Shown: one piece after another, positions 7,939 through 15,365 of the stretch
How the letters are laid out: every line of letters begins with the position of its first letter
How positions within the stretch are numbered: the first letter of the stretch is position 1
Assembly (NCBI GenBank): GCA_904502135.1
Contig: CAJGDE010000027.1
Coordinates: forward strand, 1-18,985
Source: Kiritimatiellia bacterium
Lineage (GTDB): Bacteria; Verrucomicrobiota; Kiritimatiellia; RFP12; UBA1067
Length of the DNA stretch: 18,985 nt
Reading direction: 5' to 3'
Made by a program: the position numbers and the translations under genes
The notes under the pieces: model-generated
Database searches by the model: none
Told to the model about the DNA's origin: nothing
Seen by the model: the letters and a program-made list of their open reading frames with translations, nothing else

Positions 7939-10011
7939 ATGAGCTCTGATTTATCGAAAATTCGAAATATCGGCATTGTCGCGCATATCGATGCAGGCAA
8001 GACCACTACCACGGAACGCATTCTTTTTTACACCGGAAAGATCCATAAGCACGGTGATGTTCACGACGGAAACACGACGACGGACTTTATGCTTCAGGAG
8101 CGTGAACGCGGAATTACAATCCAGTCGGCTGCGATTTCCTGCGAATGGAAGGGCCATTCCATCAACATTATCGACACTCCCGGACACGTTGACTTTACCA
8201 TGGAAGTCGAGCGCTCTCTTCGCGTTCTTGACGGCGCGGTGTGCGTGTTCTGTGCCGTGGGAGGTGTCCAGCCTCAGTCTGAAACGGTCTGGCGTCAGGC
8301 GGATCGCTATAATGTGCCGCGCCTTGCGTTCGTAAATAAGATGGATCGTATGGGGGCCGACTTCCGCAGAGTCGTGGATGAACTTCGCGAGAAGCTGAAA
8401 GCACCCGCCTGCCCGATAGAGCTTCCCATCGGCTCGGAAGATTCCTTCAAGGGAATAGTCGATCTTCTTCAGATGAAGGCGATCATTTTCGATGAAGCCA
8501 CCGACGGCAAGCAGTTTTCGGTAATGGATATTCCAGACGACTTGAAAGATGAGGCGGAAATCGCCAGGGCCGAACTTGTCGAAAAGGTCGCCGACCTCGA
8601 TGAAGAGGTCATGGAAGCGTTTCTTGAGAACGGCGATCTTACGAATGAAGAGCTTATTCCGGCGCTGCGCCGCCAGACGCTCGCAGGAGCGCTTGTGCCC
8701 GTTCTCTGCGGCACGTCTCTTAAGGACAAGGGCGTTCAGCCTCTTCTCGATGCGATTAACGCTTTTCTGCCGTCTCCCGAAGACCGCCCGCCGGTTTCGG
8801 CAAGTGATCTTAAGACTTCCGAAAAGGTTGAGCGCCGGCAGAATGATTCCGAGCTTTTGACCTCGCTTGTTTTCAAGATCGCCAGCGACCCTTATGTAGG
8901 AAAGCTATATTTCGTGCGCGTGTATGCGGGTGTTCTTAAAAAAGGCGCCAACGCGTATAACCCCCGCACGAAAAAGCGCGAGCGCATCATGAAGATCGTG
9001 CGGCTCTTTGCAGATGATCAGATAGAGGTCGACGAGCTTCATAGCGGAGATATCGGCGCTATCGTTGGCCTTAAAGACTGCACGACGGGTGATACGCTCT
9101 GCGCGGAAATGAAGCCTTGTTATTTAGAGCGCATTACCGCTCCGCAGCCGGTGATGTTCATGGCGATTGAGCCAAAGAGTTCGGCCGATAAGGATAAGCT
9201 CGTCGAGTCGATGAAAACCTTGGCGGCGGAGGATCCGACATGCCAGTATCGTGAAGACGAAGAGACTGGGCAGACGATTCTTTCTGGGATGGGAGAACTT
9301 CATCTTGAGATTCTTGTCGACCGTCTTAAGCGTGAGTTCAAGTGTGCAGCAAACGTCGGCAAGCCCATGGTCTCTTACGTTGAAACCGTAACTGCGCCCT
9401 CGAGCGTCGATTTCACGTTTGACCGTGAACTTGGCGGAAAGCGTCATGCGGTCTCTCTGAAGATTTCCGTCGAGCCATTAGGCCGCGGCGAAGGCGTTAA
9501 GGTTGAGCTTAACAGAGCCTTCACTTCGCTTGTCCAGGAGAAGGCGCTTCAGGAATGTGTCCGTCAAGGTCTTGAAGACGGCGTTGTCACAGGTGTTTTG
9601 GCGCGCTATCCCATGACGGATATTCTTGTCACTTGCCAAGGCGCCGAAATCGTCGATCCTGAAGTGTCGGACGAGGTGGCGTTCAGATCGGCTGCGATGA
9701 TGGGCTTTAGAGAGGCGGCCGAAGCCGCCAAGCCTGAATTTCTCGAGCCGATCATGAAGCTTGAAATCACGACCCCGCCAGAGTCAGTCGGCGAAGTTCT
9801 GGGTGATCTTAATTCACGCAGAGGCACCGTTCTTGACATGGCTCAGCGCGGTGATATGCAGGTTGTTCACGCGCGAGTTCCGCTTGCCAAACTTTTCGGT
9901 TACTCTACGGCGATACGTTCTCTGACGAAAGGCCGTGCTTCATATTCGATGGAGCCGGACATGTTCGAACTTGCGCCTTCTTCCGTCAGAGAAGAGATTC
10001 TTTCCCGTTGA
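7939..10011 (+). CDS. fusA: Translation elongation factor G, of the EF-G2 (mtEFG2/spdEFG2-like) type
   Basis: 690 aa GTPase of the ribosome. G1 AHIDAGKTT (15-23), switch I RERGITI (55-61), G3 DTPGH (79-83) and G4 NKMD (133-136) are intact, and domains II-V follow to the end. Several segments match the remembered mitochondrial EF-G2 pattern rather than canonical EF-G: GDVHDGNTTTDFM (39-51), ETVWRQADRYNVPR (115-128), and the domain IV tip DRELGGKRH (495-503) in place of the canonical SGGxGQYGxV. In EF-G2 lineages the reported role is ribosome recycling with RRF, while a separate EF-G1 does translocation. It lies 5 nt after the sugar dehydratase and not beside rpsL/rpsG/tuf. No Shine-Dalgarno is visible before ATG 7939; the short gap is AT-only. 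Confidence 0.93.
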   Translation: MSSDLSKIRNIGIVAHIDAGKTTTTERILFYTGKIHKHGDVHDGNTTTDFMLQERERGITIQSAAISCEWKGHSINIIDTPGHVDFTMEVERSLRVLDGAVCVFCAVGGVQPQSETVWRQADRYNVPRLAFVNKMDRMGADFRRVVDELREKLKAPACPIELPIGSEDSFKGIVDLLQMKAIIFDEATDGKQFSVMDIPDDLKDEAEIARAELVEKVADLDEEVMEAFLENGDLTNEELIPALRRQTLAGALVPVLCGTSLKDKGVQPLLDAINAFLPSPEDRPPVSASDLKTSEKVERRQNDSELLTSLVFKIASDPYVGKLYFVRVYAGVLKKGANAYNPRTKKRERIMKIVRLFADDQIEVDELHSGDIGAIVGLKDCTTGDTLCAEMKPCYLERITAPQPVMFMAIEPKSSADKDKLVESMKTLAAEDPTCQYREDEETGQTILSGMGELHLEILVDRLKREFKCAANVGKPMVSYVETVTAPSSVDFTFDRELGGKRHAVSLKISVEPLGRGEGVKVELNRAFTSLVQEKALQECVRQGLEDGVVTGVLARYPMTDILVTCQGAEIVDPEVSDEVAFRSAAMMGFREAAEAAKPEFLEPIMKLEITTPPESVGEVLGDLNSRRGTVLDMAQRGDMQVVHARVPLAKLFGYSTAIRSLTKGRASYSMEPDMFELAPSSVREEILSR

Positions 10012-10017
10012 GGTTAT

Positions 10018-10022
10018 AGGGG
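10018..10022 (+). promoter_or_regulatory. Shine-Dalgarno AGGGG supporting the GTG start of the Dus gene
   Basis: AGGGG lies 8 nt before GTG 10031. In the same frame an ATG at 9935 inside fusA would prepend 32 unrelated residues to the conserved ILAPLRG start of the family. The GTG start is therefore preferred. Confidence 0.6.
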
Positions 10023-10030
10023 TTTTTCAG

Positions 10031-10867
10031 GTGATACTCGCTCCACTTAGAGGAGTAACAATCAGGTGCTTTAGGGATGTTTATGCCGATGAGATTCTCT
10101 CGGCGGGCTTTACCGAGGCAATAACTCCTTTTATCAGCGCGATGAGGGGAGTCGACCCTTTGAAAGACAGGGAACTTAATCCTCTTGCGGACAAAGTTTC
10201 GCGCATAAAAATCACGCCCCAATTCATCGGCAAGGACCCTGAGGCTTTACGCGCGGCGCTGCAGAGGGTAAAATCTGCCGGTTACGAATGCGCAGATCTT
10301 AACTGCGGCTGCCCGTTCCCCATGGTGCGCAATAAAGGCAGAGGCTCAGGGCTATTGAAAACGCCGGATGTTCTAAGGCGCATAGTTGAAGTCGGCGTAG
10401 AGACGATGGGCGAAGGGAAGTTTTCGGTAAAGACAAGACTCGGAGTCGATGAGCCAAGCGAACTCTTTTCGCTTATAGACGTATTGAATGAATTTCCGCT
10501 CAGATTTCTGACTGTTCATGGCCGCATCGCGCGTCAGATGTATGACGGTGAATGTGATTTTAAGGCGATAGAAAAGATCTCTCGCCTCAGCAAGAACAAG
10601 GTTATCGCCAACGGCGACCTTGATTGGCGAGACGGTGTGGGGATGGTGGGGCGATCTTTTATACGACATCTTGGCGAAATGGACTTTTCAGCGGAAGCGT
10701 TGCGACGCTATATTTCAGTTTCGCGCGATGAGCTTCACGGCGACAGACCCGTTCTCGGGCGCATGAAGGAACTTGTCGCGTATTGGAAAGATATTCCGAA
10801 GTGGCGCTCTCTTTGGCCTCTTATAAAGATCGCAAGATCAATCTCGGAATTTGAATCATGTCTTTAA
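10031..10867 (+). CDS. tRNA-dihydrouridine synthase (Dus family), slightly shortened
   Basis: 278 aa from GTG 10031. Flavin enzyme that reduces specific uridines of tRNA to dihydrouridine. It has the N-terminal FMN-barrel motif ILAPLRGVT (2-10), the catalytic Cys94 in DLNCGCP (89-95), KGRGSGLL (102-109), SVKTRLG (132-138), TVHGRIARQMYDGE (161-174) and ANGD (193-196). The wording LNEFPLRFLTVHGRIARQMYDGE resembles the Bacteroidetes-type Dus branch. Between ANGD and the FMN-phosphate motif GVGMVGRSF the usual helix of about a dozen residues is missing, leaving only LDWRD. The frame is open, so this is a compact variant or an in-frame deletion rather than a frameshift. The gene follows fusA by 19 nt and is probably cotranscribed with it. 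The target position in tRNA cannot be inferred. Confidence 0.88.
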   Translation: MILAPLRGVTIRCFRDVYADEILSAGFTEAITPFISAMRGVDPLKDRELNPLADKVSRIKITPQFIGKDPEALRAALQRVKSAGYECADLNCGCPFPMVRNKGRGSGLLKTPDVLRRIVEVGVETMGEGKFSVKTRLGVDEPSELFSLIDVLNEFPLRFLTVHGRIARQMYDGECDFKAIEKISRLSKNKVIANGDLDWRDGVGMVGRSFIRHLGEMDFSAEALRRYISVSRDELHGDRPVLGRMKELVAYWKDIPKWRSLWPLIKIARSISEFESCL

Positions 10868-10872
10868 TGAGG

Positions 10873-10901
10873 ATGAGAGAAGATGATATTTTTGGTATAA
10901 T
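10873..10901 (+). promoter_or_regulatory. Extended -10 promoter (TGG-TATAAT) giving a leaderless transcript
   Basis: TATAAT (10896-10901) with TGG (10893-10895) is followed by exactly 6 nt and then ATG 10908. The -35 is weak (ATGAGA, 10873-10878, 4 of 6 matches with a 17-nt spacer). The 11-nt string TTTGGTATAAT is identical to that before the secretin gene. There is no Shine-Dalgarno. Transcription would start at about the A of the ATG. Confidence 0.72.
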
Positions 10902-10907
10902 CATACT

Positions 10908-11603
10908 ATGAAAATTGCAGTTAATTCCAAAAAGGCAGATGTGCTGTCTCAATTGAGAAAAAAGTTTCCGGCGAAGAAAAAAGCCGCCGGGGCTAAATCT
11001 TCTCGTGCTGCGATTAAAGCCATTGCCCGCGAATACGAATTGAAGAAGGCTGAAATACAGGGCAGAGCTCCGGTGCTTAAGCGTGGAATTGTATTTTACA
11101 GCGTATTGATAATCGGTCTTGCCCTTGTCGGTTCAATGGTGCTTTCCGTTGCCGGTAAAGGCGGAAAGGCCGCGATTCCCAGAAAACCGTTGAATGCCCA
11201 AAAGTCGGTCAATGCGCTCGCTCAGGCGCTCGGGCGGTATAAATTTCATGTCGGCTCATGGCCGAGCGACGAGGAAGGGTTGAATGTTCTTTCGGCCAAG
11301 TCGCTAGTCAAGCATGGTTGGGACGGGCCTTATGTAAATCATATAGTCAAAGACCCTTGGGGAAACGATTACGTTTATGAGAACAGGCGAGGCGGTGGCA
11401 ACCCTATTTTGTATTCAAAAGGTGCCGACGGCAGGGCGGGAACGCTTGACGATGTTTTGCCTGAACAGGAAATGTTCGACCGCGCGTTTCGCGACACGTC
11501 GTGGACCAACCATTGGGCTCCATACCGTTTGAGAGGCGTTGTGGTCGCTCCCGACGAAGAGACGAAAAAACGGGTGCAGGAAGAAATGAAAAAGTATGAT
11601 TGA
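10908..11603 (+). CDS. GspG-domain membrane protein lacking a prepilin leader
   Basis: 231 aa. The C-terminal part matches the type II secretion major pseudopilin fold: LGRYKFHVGSWPSDEEGL (108-125), WDGPYV (138-143), KDPWGNDYVYE (148-158) and a Ca-binding-like loop SKGADGRAGTLDD (170-182). The N-terminus is not a pseudopilin. A Lys/Ala-rich tail of about 59 residues precedes the membrane segment (about 61-82), which begins KRG-IVFYS. The consensus would be RG-FTLIE, so the position-5 Glu and position-1 Phe are both absent. Prepilin peptidase processing and ordinary pilus assembly are therefore doubtful; a membrane-anchored GspG-like domain with a cytoplasmic basic tail fits better. It heads a transcription unit with the epimerase 19 nt downstream. 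Function unknown. Confidence 0.8.
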   Translation: MKIAVNSKKADVLSQLRKKFPAKKKAAGAKSSRAAIKAIAREYELKKAEIQGRAPVLKRGIVFYSVLIIGLALVGSMVLSVAGKGGKAAIPRKPLNAQKSVNALAQALGRYKFHVGSWPSDEEGLNVLSAKSLVKHGWDGPYVNHIVKDPWGNDYVYENRRGGGNPILYSKGADGRAGTLDDVLPEQEMFDRAFRDTSWTNHWAPYRLRGVVVAPDEETKKRVQEEMKKYD

Positions 11604-11622
11604 AAAAGCGAGGTAGGCTAAG

Positions 11623-12519
11623 ATGAATGAAAATCAGTTAAATGCGAGATTCGGAACTCCCGGGAGAATTGTGTTCAAGCGTGGCTTGGCGGGATACCCT
11701 GAAGTTATTATAGCCAACAAGTACGGCGCGGCGAAAATCGCTCTTCTCGGGGCCAATGTTCTTTCGTACCGTCCTACAGGCCACAGCGAGGTGATATTCA
11801 CCCCCCGCAAGCAGGATCATAATCGCGCTGACAGTTTTCATGGCGGAATTCCGCTTTGCTGGCCCATGTTCGGAAACAGGCTTACAAAGGATCTTCCGCA
11901 GCACGGCTTCGCCCGCAAAATGGTTTTCGGTGTACGCGGGGTCGAATACAGCGAGGAGATGACGGAGATAACCCTTTTTCTCTCTTCTGACGATGAAACG
12001 CTTAAATTATGGCCGCACGAGTTTGATCTGGAGGTTAAGATATCGGTTTCGATGAAGCTTAACCTCAAAGTCACCACGCTCAATACGGGTGATAAGCCGT
12101 TCACATTTTCTTGCGGGTTCCATCCGTATTTTCTTTTGCGCGAGCGAAACGATTCTGTCGTAAGAGGTCTTGGCGGAATGGAATTTTTTGACGGAATGAA
12201 AGGCGTGGAAGGTAAGCCGATCGAGGGCGATCTAAAGATAGATTTTTCGCCAGATAATATCTATAACCTACCTGATGTCGCCAAGCATGAATTTGTGGTT
12301 GTAGATTCCGGACTTAAACGTGCCATTGCGATTGTATCATCGGGTAATGACAGGGCGGTCGTCTGGAATCCGGGCGCAGAAAACAAGCTTCCGGATCTCG
12401 AGGATGACGATTGGCGCAGATTCATCTGCGTTGAACCTGTTTCCGATTGGCCCGGCGGGCGCACGCTTAAGCCTGACGAAAGTTATAGTCTTACTGCGGC
12501 GATTCAGGCCACGATATAA
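11623..12519 (+). CDS. D-hexose-6-phosphate mutarotase (aldose 1-epimerase family, YeaD-like)
   Basis: 298 aa from ATG 11623 with Shine-Dalgarno GCGAGGT upstream (about 11608-11614). Proteins of this family interconvert alpha and beta anomers of hexose-6-phosphates in the cytoplasm. Characteristic YeaD-type motifs are FHGGIPLCWPMFG (72-84), QHGFAR (93-98, His94), SCGFHPYFLL (163-172, His167) and the catalytic-Glu region CVEPVSDWPGG (269-279, Glu271). Length and order match the family. No signal peptide or membrane segment is visible. Its link to the neighbouring pseudopilin-like and secretin genes is not obvious and may be positional only. Confidence 0.88.
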   Translation: MNENQLNARFGTPGRIVFKRGLAGYPEVIIANKYGAAKIALLGANVLSYRPTGHSEVIFTPRKQDHNRADSFHGGIPLCWPMFGNRLTKDLPQHGFARKMVFGVRGVEYSEEMTEITLFLSSDDETLKLWPHEFDLEVKISVSMKLNLKVTTLNTGDKPFTFSCGFHPYFLLRERNDSVVRGLGGMEFFDGMKGVEGKPIEGDLKIDFSPDNIYNLPDVAKHEFVVVDSGLKRAIAIVSSGNDRAVVWNPGAENKLPDLEDDDWRRFICVEPVSDWPGGRTLKPDESYSLTAAIQATI

Positions 12520-12522
12520 GTT

Positions 12523-12531
12523 TGGTATAAT
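12523..12531 (+). promoter_or_regulatory. Extended -10 promoter (TGG-TATAAT) of the secretin operon, leaderless
   Basis: TATAAT (12526-12531) preceded by TGG (12523-12525) and followed by exactly 6 nt and ATG 12538. The upstream gene ends at 12519, so the promoter overlaps the end of the epimerase gene. The -35 region (around 12503-12508, TTCAGG) is poor, as often with extended -10 promoters. No Shine-Dalgarno is present. Confidence 0.72.
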
Positions 12532-12537
12532 ATTGTC

Positions 12538-14295
12538 ATGAATGTTAGTCTTATATTAGCTGCGGCATTGGCGTTTCTTGGCTTTTGGCGTGATAAAGAC
12601 AAGGGTGCTGCTGCGGACTGTTGCGAGAGTAAGGCCGCGTCGAACGCGGTTGTCTCGTGCGTAAATGAGGCGGAGCCTTCTGTCACCATGGAAGAAGCGC
12701 AGAAGGCCGTCATAAAGGCTGCGAATGAGGCGGCCGAAAAGGCTGCGAAAGAGACGGCTGAAAAACTCGCCAAAGAGATGGCTGAAAAAGCCTTGATGGA
12801 AGCGCGCACTGAAATCGCGAAAAACGAAGCTACGCTTGAGGCGGCTAAGCTCAAGGCTGAAGCGGAGGCTGCTGCCGAAAAGAAAAAGGCGGAGGAAAAA
12901 GAGGCCGCCAAAGAGGCGAAAGCTGAACGCATCGAAGAATTGAGGAGGATCGATACGCGCGTATTTAAGCTCAATCACGCCTCCGCGCTTGAGATAGCCG
13001 AGAAATTCAACGAGATGTGGAACGGCGAGTTCGGTCAAAACTGGAAGGTGACAAAAATGGCCGTCGCGTTTCAGGAGTCGAATGCAGTCATGATTACTGC
13101 GCCAAGGATGATTCTCGAGGCCTGCGAAAGGATGATCGGCGAACTTGACGTCGAGGCGCGGCAAGTGTACATCGAAGCTCGTTTTGTGGAGCTTTCAAAC
13201 AACGCTTCGCACAAGCTCGGTATCGATTGGCAGATGCTTGACGGCATGAAAGGGTCGCTCGCGCTCGATGCGGGGTGGAATGAACGGAAAATTGAAGGCG
13301 TCTCGGCGTACAACAGCAAAGATGGAACATATACGCTAGGCAATCTTACAGATGCCAACGGGAATTTAATCAAGCCTGAGAGCACCACGGCGAATCTTTC
13401 GTATGTAAATGGAACGATAGGCATGTCGGAGCTCTCGCTTATTTTAAGGGCGCTTGAGTCCAGTGAGGATGCGAAAGTTTTTTCCAATCCGAAGATTATT
13501 GTCTCTTCCGGAAAGAAGGCGAAGGTTGATATGACGGAGAAATATCCCAATGTGACCATTTCCGCAAAGCGCACTTCCAGCGGAAGTTCAGACTCGCTTG
13601 ACCTTTCAATGAATATGGCGGCGATCCCGGGTGAAGACAAGTTCATGTTCGCCAAGGAGGCGTTCTTCAGCTGGGGCATCGACCTTGAGGTTACTCCGCG
13701 AATCAGTTCCAACGGGCTTATCAATGTTTCGATTGTGCCGACGATTTCAAGCCAGACCGATTGGGTTACGGCGGGAGCCAATGACACAAGCACAAAGGAT
13801 TCTAACGCCGGTTCTTATTCCGCGAAATATCCAGTTATCAATGTGCAGCGTCTTATAACCGAGTTTAATATGCAAAGCGAAATGACAGCCGTTATAGGTG
13901 GCCTTTCAAGGACGATAGAAACACAAAAAGATAATGGCATTCCTTTCCTTCGCGACATTTGGTGGATAGGGCCGAAGCTTTTCGGCAGCAAGGTCCGCGT
14001 AAAGGAACAGAAGGAGATTCTCGTTTTCGTGACCGTGGGGCTTATAAATCCGCGCGAAATGAATAAGGACGCGGGGCTACCGAAGAATGCGGTTCTTGGA
14101 CGCCAGTATACGAAGGGGCAAAGATTTGAGCCAGGCGACATGCCGCGCGGAGCTATCGAAGGAGTAGGCTCTCTTGATATGAGACCGCTTGAAGTGCAGG
14201 CCAAAGATCCTTTGCCTCCGCCGAAGGAAGATAAACCGCTGATCGATTTTTCAAAGATTCCAAAACCGTTTACAAAAGAAAAAAGAGGTAGATAA
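12538..14295 (+). CDS. Secretin (GspD/PilQ-family C-domain) with TolA-like coiled-coil N-region
   Basis: 585 aa. A short hydrophobic start (residues 2-16) is a probable signal or anchor, although the usual lysine-rich n-region is absent. Residues about 50-137 are an Ala/Lys/Glu-rich helix resembling the periplasmic stalk of TolA. A single secretin N-like ring domain follows (RVFKLNHASALEIAEKF to IGELDVEARQVYIEARFVEL, about 141-219). The outer-membrane secretin domain shows LILRALESSEDAKVFSNPKIIV (301-322), VTPRISSNGLINVSIVPTIS (385-404), AVIGGLSRT (451-459) and the C-terminal KEILVFVTVGLINP (492-505). Secretins form large outer-membrane rings for secretion or pilus systems. The repeated N-domains usual in GspD are replaced here by one N-domain plus the coiled coil. 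A DUF481 barrel gene follows 3 nt after the stop. Confidence 0.88.
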   Translation: MNVSLILAAALAFLGFWRDKDKGAAADCCESKAASNAVVSCVNEAEPSVTMEEAQKAVIKAANEAAEKAAKETAEKLAKEMAEKALMEARTEIAKNEATLEAAKLKAEAEAAAEKKKAEEKEAAKEAKAERIEELRRIDTRVFKLNHASALEIAEKFNEMWNGEFGQNWKVTKMAVAFQESNAVMITAPRMILEACERMIGELDVEARQVYIEARFVELSNNASHKLGIDWQMLDGMKGSLALDAGWNERKIEGVSAYNSKDGTYTLGNLTDANGNLIKPESTTANLSYVNGTIGMSELSLILRALESSEDAKVFSNPKIIVSSGKKAKVDMTEKYPNVTISAKRTSSGSSDSLDLSMNMAAIPGEDKFMFAKEAFFSWGIDLEVTPRISSNGLINVSIVPTISSQTDWVTAGANDTSTKDSNAGSYSAKYPVINVQRLITEFNMQSEMTAVIGGLSRTIETQKDNGIPFLRDIWWIGPKLFGSKVRVKEQKEILVFVTVGLINPREMNKDAGLPKNAVLGRQYTKGQRFEPGDMPRGAIEGVGSLDMRPLEVQAKDPLPPPKEDKPLIDFSKIPKPFTKEKRGR

Positions 14296-14298
14296 AAA

Positions 14299-15321
14299 AT
14301 GCAAAAAACACTCATATTCGCAATCGCGCTTGTTGTCTGCGGCGCATCGATGGCTGACAAAGTGACGCTTAAGTCAGGTTCTTTTCTTACTGGTAAGGCC
14401 GGGCTTATGAAGGCGGGTGAACTATCCTTCACTTCTGACGATCTCGGAGAGGTGAAGATAAAGCTCGCCAATATCGCTTCGCTTGACGTCGCAAAGGAAA
14501 ACGTCGTTCAATATAATGACAATTCCACCGAGGTGAAAAATCTTTCGGTTAAGGACGGCGTCGTTGTCGACGAGAAGGGCGCTGCCATAAACGCGGCCGA
14601 AGTCAAAGCGTTCAATCCGTCCATAGAGACCTGGCACGGCTCCATTAATGTAGCCTATCAGTCGGCGCGCGGCAATACGTACGAAAATTCGGCGACGGTG
14701 CTTGCAAACGTAAATCGCCGCTGGGAGAAAGACCGTATCAACGGCAACTTCGGTTATTACTATTCGGAGACCGGCACGACGGAAGAAAATAAGGAGAAGT
14801 CAACCGACCGCTGGGAGATTGAAGGCCAGCACGATCACTTTTGGAGCGAGCGTTTTTATATTTACGAAAACGCCAAGTTCGAACAGGATGATATCGCGGG
14901 GCTTGATTATCGTCTAAGGCTCGGTGCCGGTGCCGGTTATCAGTGGCTCGACGGCCGCAACTTCGACGCTACCGGAAAGTGGAGCTTCAATCAGGAAGTC
15001 GGCGCGGCATGGATAAAGAACAGCTACGTCAATGCAGACCCGTCTGCGGATGACAGCTATGCGACAGTGCGCTATGCGCATCACCTTAAGTATTTCCCCA
15101 AGTGGAACGAGAAGGTGGAAGTATTTCATAACCTTGAATTTCTGCCGCAGGTCGACGACTGGGAGAACTATCTCATCAAGGCCGATGTCGGATTTACGAC
15201 AAAGTTGGTGATGGACTTTAATCTTCTGTGCAAGATCGAGTGGGATTACAATTCCATGCCCTCGATCGGGCGCAAGTCCAGCGATATGAGATACATTATC
15301 GGCCTTGGTTATCAGTGGTAG
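14299..15321 (+). CDS. DUF481 (YdiY-like) outer-membrane beta-barrel protein
   Basis: 340 aa with a signal peptide (1-19, cleavage after SMA, before DKVTL). A small beta-rich N-domain (about 20-105, starting KVTLKSGSFLTGKAG) resembles the repeat found before DUF481 in PVC and related bacteria. The DUF481 barrel proper starts near 112 (WHGSINVAYQSARGNTYENS) and contains many Trp/Tyr strands. It ends GLGYQW with an aromatic C-terminal residue, as needed for BAM recognition. ATG 14299 is 3 nt after the secretin stop, with GAGG (14285-14288) inside the secretin gene, so the two are almost certainly one operon. The DUF481 function is not established beyond salt- or stress-linked reports for YdiY. 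Confidence 0.87.
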   Translation: MQKTLIFAIALVVCGASMADKVTLKSGSFLTGKAGLMKAGELSFTSDDLGEVKIKLANIASLDVAKENVVQYNDNSTEVKNLSVKDGVVVDEKGAAINAAEVKAFNPSIETWHGSINVAYQSARGNTYENSATVLANVNRRWEKDRINGNFGYYYSETGTTEENKEKSTDRWEIEGQHDHFWSERFYIYENAKFEQDDIAGLDYRLRLGAGAGYQWLDGRNFDATGKWSFNQEVGAAWIKNSYVNADPSADDSYATVRYAHHLKYFPKWNEKVEVFHNLEFLPQVDDWENYLIKADVGFTTKLVMDFNLLCKIEWDYNSMPSIGRKSSDMRYIIGLGYQW

Positions 15322-15342
15322 TTAGTGATTAGTCGTTAGTTG
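15322..15342 (+). repeat. Heptamer tandem repeat, three units of TTAGTNN
   Basis: TTAGTGA, TTAGTCG and TTAGTTG follow one another immediately after the stop of the DUF481 gene. No hairpin forms, so it is not a terminator. It resembles in style the longer 7-8 bp arrays at 18599-18706. Confidence 0.6.
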
Positions 15343-15351
15343 CGAGGAAAT

Positions 15352-15357
15352 GGGAGG
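15352..15357 (+). promoter_or_regulatory. Shine-Dalgarno GGGAGG supporting a TTG start
   Basis: A strong GGGAGG lies 8 nt before TTG 15366. The next residues (RVAIVYPPL) are the conserved first strand of the B12-binding fold, so a later ATG would remove it. TTG is therefore accepted as the start. Confidence 0.7.
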
Positions 15358-15365
15358 TAGGTATT

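Noticed and set aside
12504..13164. Long minus-strand open frames opposite the start of the secretin gene
   Set aside because: They mirror the Ala/Lys/Glu-rich coiled coil of the secretin and give Ser/Phe/Arg-rich low-complexity proteins; the plus-strand frame has recognisable domains.
13071..14471. Two further long minus-strand open frames opposite the secretin
   Set aside because: Codon-mirror shadows of a clearly coding plus-strand gene, without starts or motifs of their own.
15322..15365. Promoter for the radical SAM operon
   Set aside because: No convincing -35/-10 pair is visible; the gap holds a heptamer repeat and a Shine-Dalgarno, so read-through from upstream is more likely.
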